7,016 nt of DNA from the NCBI GenBank assembly GCA_031276335.1, contig JAISNH010000010.1, positions 1-7,016 of the forward strand, in the 5' to 3' direction. Under the pieces are notes generated by a model. The model was not told the origin of the DNA and searched no databases. It saw only the letters and a list, made by a program, of their open reading frames with translations. The position numbers and the translations under genes were made by a program. Below are positions 5,207-7,016 of the stretch, piece by piece. The first letter of the stretch is position 1; every line of letters starts with the position of its first letter. The DNA is from Rickettsiales bacterium. Its GTDB lineage: Bacteria; Pseudomonadota; Alphaproteobacteria; Rs-D84; CACZYB01.

Positions 5207-5220
5207 CCACAACTTTTCGA

Positions 5221-5248
5221 TTTACTTTCCCGCCCGCTTCTATATACT
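5221..5248 (+). promoter_or_regulatory. rnpA promoter (TTTACT-N16-TATACT), predicted leaderless
   Basis: TTTACT (5221-5226) and TATACT (5243-5248) are 16 nt apart. The -10 ends 6 nt before the ATG at 5255, so transcription would begin at or next to the start codon. No Shine-Dalgarno is present. Confidence 0.45.
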
Positions 5249-5254
5249 ACCTGC

Positions 5255-5743
5255 ATGGTAAGCCTGATACGATACAAGAAGAGCCCCGTTTTCCTGAAGA
5301 CGCTGAAGAGCCGGAAGTTCGACTTCTTCCGCATAAATCCGCGGGCGATAGTCAAGATGGGGGTAAGGCGGCTTGCGCGGAAGGGCTTGGTCGGCAAGGG
5401 GGCGGAGGCGCCGCCGGACAATCCGAACCATTTCATCTCGCGCAGCTTCATCACGCATTGGGCGAAGACTCGCTTTGACGACGGCGCGCTGCACGTCGGC
5501 TTCACCGTGACGATAAAGGCGATTTCGAAAAAGGCGACCGAGCGGAATTACGTGAAGCGCCTGCTCCGCGCCGCGGCCAACGAAAACATGCGCGATTTCC
5601 GGATCGCGGGGCACGACTTCGTGTTCACCGCGCGCTCCGACATAAAGGGCGTGTCGTTCAGGGAGCTGTCCGCCGAAATGCGCCGCGTGCTGAAGTTCGC
5701 GGAATGCCGGATAAAGGAAGGCGCGCGGAGGCCGGAGGAGTAG
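5255..5743 (+). CDS. rnpA: Ribonuclease P protein component
   Basis: A 162-residue basic protein that binds the RNase P RNA and helps it mature tRNA 5' ends. Family features in order are an N-terminal FLKTLKSRKFDFFRI stretch, HVGFTVTIKAISKKA (80-94), the RNR signature ERNYVKRLLRAA (96-107), and GHDFVFTARSD (119-129) leading into a final helix. The protein is longer than the usual 110-130 residues because of a basic insertion at about 35-65 and a charged C-terminal tail. The start at 5255 is the only ATG that keeps the N-terminal part, but it has no Shine-Dalgarno, consistent with a leaderless message. It follows rpmH in the conserved order. The usual downstream yidD and yidC are absent, and repeat-rich DNA begins right after the stop. 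Confidence 0.93.
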   Translation: MVSLIRYKKSPVFLKTLKSRKFDFFRINPRAIVKMGVRRLARKGLVGKGAEAPPDNPNHFISRSFITHWAKTRFDDGALHVGFTVTIKAISKKATERNYVKRLLRAAANENMRDFRIAGHDFVFTARSDIKGVSFRELSAEMRRVLKFAECRIKEGARRPEE

Positions 5744-5755
5744 GGCGGGGCGTCC

Positions 5756-5893
5756 GTCATCCCTGCAAAGCCTGTCATGACGGCGGCTTGCTCCGGAACC
5801 CGCTCATGCCTTTCCGTCATTCTCGGACGCCTTCAATCCGTCATTCCCGCACTTTCAATCGTCATACCGGCGAAGGCTCCCCCTCTTCGTCAT
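5756..5893 (+). repeat. Irregular array of GTCAT-type short repeats
   Basis: The core GTCAT, mostly followed by TCCCG or a variant, occurs six times, starting at 5756, 5774, 5816, 5840, 5861 and 5889. Unit spacing is irregular (18, 42, 24, 21 and 28 nt), so this is not a CRISPR array. The first two units include CCGTCAT (5754-5760) and ATGACGG (5777-5783), a 7-bp dyad just past rnpA. The sequence looks like nested dispersed intergenic repeats. Confidence 0.6.
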
Positions 5894-5985
5894 TCCCGTG
5901 ACTTTCTAGGCGAATGTTTCGCCGAGAAAGGGTGAGCGTAGCGAACGACCCGTAGGGCGGCGCGCAGCAGCCAAACCTGGGAATC
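5889..5985 (+). repeat. Dispersed repeat element, left copy
   Basis: Modules in order are GTCATTCCCG, an imperfect hairpin centred on GGCGAA-TGT-TTCGCC (5909-5923) with outer TTTCT/AGAAA, then AAGGGTGAGC (to 5937), GAACGA (5943-5948) and CTGGGAATC (5977-5985). The first 49 nt match the reverse complement of 6323-6371 at 46 positions. Confidence 0.85.
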
Positions 5986-6019
5986 CACACCACAAAAATC
6001 AACATTGGACAAAAAAATC

Positions 6020-6077
6020 TAACTCATTGATTTTACTGGGGTGAAAATAGACCAAAAAGTTAACTCTTTGATTTTAC
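6020..6077 (+). repeat. 17-bp direct repeat pair in the AT-rich core
   Basis: TAACTCATTGATTTTAC (6020-6036) and TAACTCTTTGATTTTAC (6061-6077) differ at one base. Their starts are 41 bp apart, close to four helical turns, and each is preceded by an A-run. They lie just before parS. They could bind a protein, but no known consensus fits. Confidence 0.6.
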
Positions 6078-6087
6078 GGATAAATAC

Positions 6088-6117
6088 GCCAAAATGTTTC
6101 ACGTGAAACAATTTGGC
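6088..6117. other. parS: parS centromere site for ParB, inside a 30-bp dyad
   Basis: TGTTTCACGTGAAACA (6095-6110) is a perfect 16-bp palindrome and an exact or one-base match to the bacterial chromosomal parS consensus bound by ParB. The symmetry extends outward as GCCAAA (6088-6093) and TTTGGC (6112-6117) with a single mismatched pair (A/A), so 14 of 15 base pairs are symmetric. ParB loads here, spreads and helps segregate the chromosome with ParA. parS sites cluster near replication origins, but no parA or parB is in the window. Confidence 0.9.
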
Positions 6118-6153
6118 TTATTCCGCTGTAAATTCAATACCTTGATTAGAACG

Positions 6154-6168
6154 AAAATGGAACATTTT
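6154..6168. repeat. Short AT-rich dyad AAAATG-GAA-CATTTT
   Basis: A perfect 6-bp inverted repeat with a 3-nt loop lies in the AT-rich core, 44 bp past parS. No function is assigned. Confidence 0.3.
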
Positions 6169-6197
6169 GTGCTCTTGTCATCCTAACGCTCCTCGTC

Positions 6198-6220
6198 ATT
6201 GTCGGGCTTGACCCGACAAT
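6198..6220. repeat. Stem-loop repeat ATTGTCGGG-CTTGA-CCCGACAAT
   Basis: A perfect 9-bp stem with a 5-nt loop, preceded by CGTC. Sequences of this form are common dispersed intergenic palindromes in Alphaproteobacteria. No T-run follows, so it is not a clear terminator. Confidence 0.75.
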
Positions 6221-6252
6221 CCAAGCCATACAAAGAATCCTTCACCACCTGG

Positions 6253-6275
6253 ATAGCGGCATCAGGTGCCGCTAT
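6253..6275. repeat. Stem-loop repeat ATAGCGGCA-TCAGG-TGCCGCTAT
   Basis: A second perfect 9-bp stem with a 5-nt loop, 32 bp after the previous one and followed by GACGGG. It belongs to the same mosaic of intergenic palindromes. Confidence 0.75.
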
Positions 6276-6288
6276 GACGGGCTTCATA

Positions 6289-6371
6289 GATTCCCAGCGT
6301 TTCGTTCCCTCCGCATAGCGGAGCTCACCCTTTCTCGGCGAAACATTCGCCTCAAAAGTCGCGGGAATGAC
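6289..6371 (-). repeat. Dispersed repeat element, right copy (inverted)
   Basis: Read on the minus strand, this carries GTCATTCCCG, the GGCGAA-TGT-TTCGCC hairpin, AAGGGTGAGC (6371-6323), then a different 6-bp hairpin CTCCGC-ATA-GCGGAG (6309-6323), a GAACGA module (6306-6301) and CTGGGAATC (6297-6289). It mirrors the left copy around parS. Further out, 6381-6410 keeps the GTCATACCGGC and GTCATTCCCGCAC modules of 5840-5871. Confidence 0.85.
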
Positions 6372-6410
6372 GGGGCGTGCCGGTATGACGACCAAGGGTG
6401 CGGGAATGAC

Positions 6411-6557
6411 AATCCTCTCCGTCATTCCCCTGCCTTGAGGCGACAATGACAAGGTTGGCGCGCCGTTGTGGCGCGGAGGTTCTCCACCCCGTATTTACCG
6501 TCGAGTTCCCCTATGGCATCCCTAATCTTAAATCCTGCCTGCCGGATGATAAATGGA
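6411..6557. other. Intergenic stretch without a supported gene
   Basis: This holds further GTCATT and AATGAC units at 6421-6450 and a GGCGCGCC palindrome near 6460. On the minus strand a frame without a start codon (6574-6422, about 50 codons, containing IRDAIGELDGKYGVENLR) reads like coding sequence and could be a gene remnant, but I cannot assign it. Confidence 0.3.
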
Positions 6558-6586
6558 TTTACACTTCCGCCGGTTTATGCTATAAT
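6558..6586 (+). promoter_or_regulatory. Promoter of the secreted-protein gene (TTTACA-N17-TATAAT, extended -10)
   Basis: TTTACA (6558-6563) is 17 nt from a perfect TATAAT (6581-6586) preceded by TGC, an extended -10. The start near 6593 leaves a leader of about 14 nt before the ATG at 6607. Confidence 0.75.
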
Positions 6587-6606
6587 CCCGGTGGGGAAAA
6601 GCAGGG

Positions 6607-7016
6607 ATGAAAAAGTTTGTTTCAATATTGTTCGTGCTGGCGTTCGCGGCGGCATCCGCCGCGGGGTTCGATGCCTTTGCGCAAAAGAAGGTTTCTGCGC
6701 GCGCCGGCGGTTCGAAAAGGTCCTCCGCCAGAGGCTTGCCAAAAGAAGCCCCGGCCCCCCGCGCATCCGCGGAAAATGCGCCTGGTTCTTTCCCGGCTCC
6801 GAGGGCGGCCGTCCCGCCGGCCCCCCGCGCATCCGCGGAAAATGCGCCGGCCGCTGCGAAAACCGCGCCTGCGGCGAAGGATTCCGGCGCAACCCCGGCT
6901 CCGCCTGAGGGCAAGCCGTGGAAGCTCGACTGCCAGGAACGCTTCAACATGTGCATGGACGACACCTGCGTCAACGAGCAGGGGATACGCTACAACTGCT
7001 CGAGCTCGCTCGACAG
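6607..7016 (+). CDS. Secreted Ala/Pro-rich protein with a cysteine-containing domain, partial (runs off right edge)
   Basis: 136 codons are visible with no stop. Residues 1-26 form a signal peptide: Lys-Lys, a hydrophobic core FVSILFVLAFAAASAAG, and a likely cleavage site after AFAQ. A basic Ser-rich stretch (27-46) and an Ala/Pro-rich linker (47-103) follow, with the 11-residue unit PAPRASAENAP present twice, 22 residues apart. From residue 104 the sequence becomes domain-like with four cysteines, Cys109, 116, 121 and 131, around DCQERFNMCMDDTCV and YNCSSSLD, suggesting disulfides after export. I do not recognise the domain. The ATG follows a strong promoter. The ribosome site is weak, with GGTGGGG about 10 nt upstream. 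The linker may tether the domain to the envelope or span peptidoglycan. Function is unknown. Confidence 0.8.
   Translation, partial: MKKFVSILFVLAFAAASAAGFDAFAQKKVSARAGGSKRSSARGLPKEAPAPRASAENAPGSFPAPRAAVPPAPRASAENAPAAAKTAPAAKDSGATPAPPEGKPWKLDCQERFNMCMDDTCVNEQGIRYNCSSSLD
6751..6848 (+). repeat. Two perfect 32-bp in-frame direct repeats
   Basis: 6751-6782 and 6817-6848 are identical over 32 bp, with starts 66 bp (22 codons) apart. They encode the duplicated PAPRASAENAP of the secreted protein. Perfect DNA identity points to recent duplication or ongoing slippage, so linker length may vary between strains. Confidence 0.9.

Noticed and set aside
4802..5212. 136-residue minus-strand frame ending in ADGEGFEPPIELPL
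   Set aside because: Its C-terminus is the antisense translation of tRNA-Ser, a well-known false protein, and the rest is antisense to rpmH.
5756..5893. Possible CRISPR array
   Set aside because: Repeat cores are only 5-10 nt and spacing is irregular (18-42 nt). There are no cas genes, and the units occur in both orientations.
5704..5901. 65-residue plus-strand frame after rnpA (RHSRTPSIRHSRTFNRH)
   Set aside because: Repeat-derived and overlapping the rnpA 3' end, with no ribosome site or domain.
5986..6288. Possible replication origin in the AT-rich core
   Set aside because: No cluster of DnaA boxes was found. parS and AT-richness alone do not define oriC, so it is treated only as a segregation site.
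6183..6452. 89-residue minus-strand frame with VIPAPLVVIPARPVIPA and RVKPDNDEER
   Set aside because: This is a direct translation of the GTCATTCCCG and GTCGGG palindromic repeats, a frequent spurious call in repeat-rich intergenic DNA.

Overview
The window looks like chromosomal DNA of a moderately GC-rich Gram-negative bacterium, probably an uncultured member of the Alphaproteobacteria. This is an inference. It rests on the L34 core ([26 protein letters not shown]), the RnpA signature ERNYVKRLLR, a ParB-type parS palindrome, and intergenic DNA full of GTCATTCCCG and GTCGGGCTTGACCCGAC repeats like those common in that class. Nothing here fixes the genus.

Left part (1-2012, all minus strand). 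A small heavy-metal operon has its own promoter, whose spacer holds a dyad operator candidate. Gene order from the promoter is a 34-residue, 10-cysteine metallothionein-like peptide (too short for routine ORF calling), an intercistronic stem-loop, a three-helix membrane protein, and a CsoR/RcnR-family metal repressor cut by the left edge. The promoter's -35 box contains the stop codon of the upstream gene ackA (acetate kinase, GTG start, full set of catalytic residues). ackA has its own promoter with a perfect dyad over the -10 box.

Middle (2013-4710). Divergent from ackA is a VanX/M15D-like zinc D,D-dipeptidase with no Shine-Dalgarno sequence and a promoter that abuts its start codon. Convergent with it is a protein with two CDGSH iron-sulfur motifs. 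Upstream of that are a possible 41-codon mini-ORF and a family 4 (4Fe-4S) uracil-DNA glycosylase.

Right part (4711-5743, plus strand): tRNA-Ser(UGA), rpmH (L34), a Rho-independent terminator, and rnpA (RNase P protein), which also appears leaderless. The usual next gene, yidD, is not present.

Far right (5744-6606). About 860 bp without a convincing gene hold two inverted copies of a modular repeat enclosing an AT-rich core with a perfect 16-bp parS site inside a 30-bp dyad. A good promoter then drives a secreted, Ala/Pro-rich, cysteine-containing protein that runs off the right edge. The metal operon and the parS/inverted-repeat block are the most distinctive parts. The other genes are mostly housekeeping.
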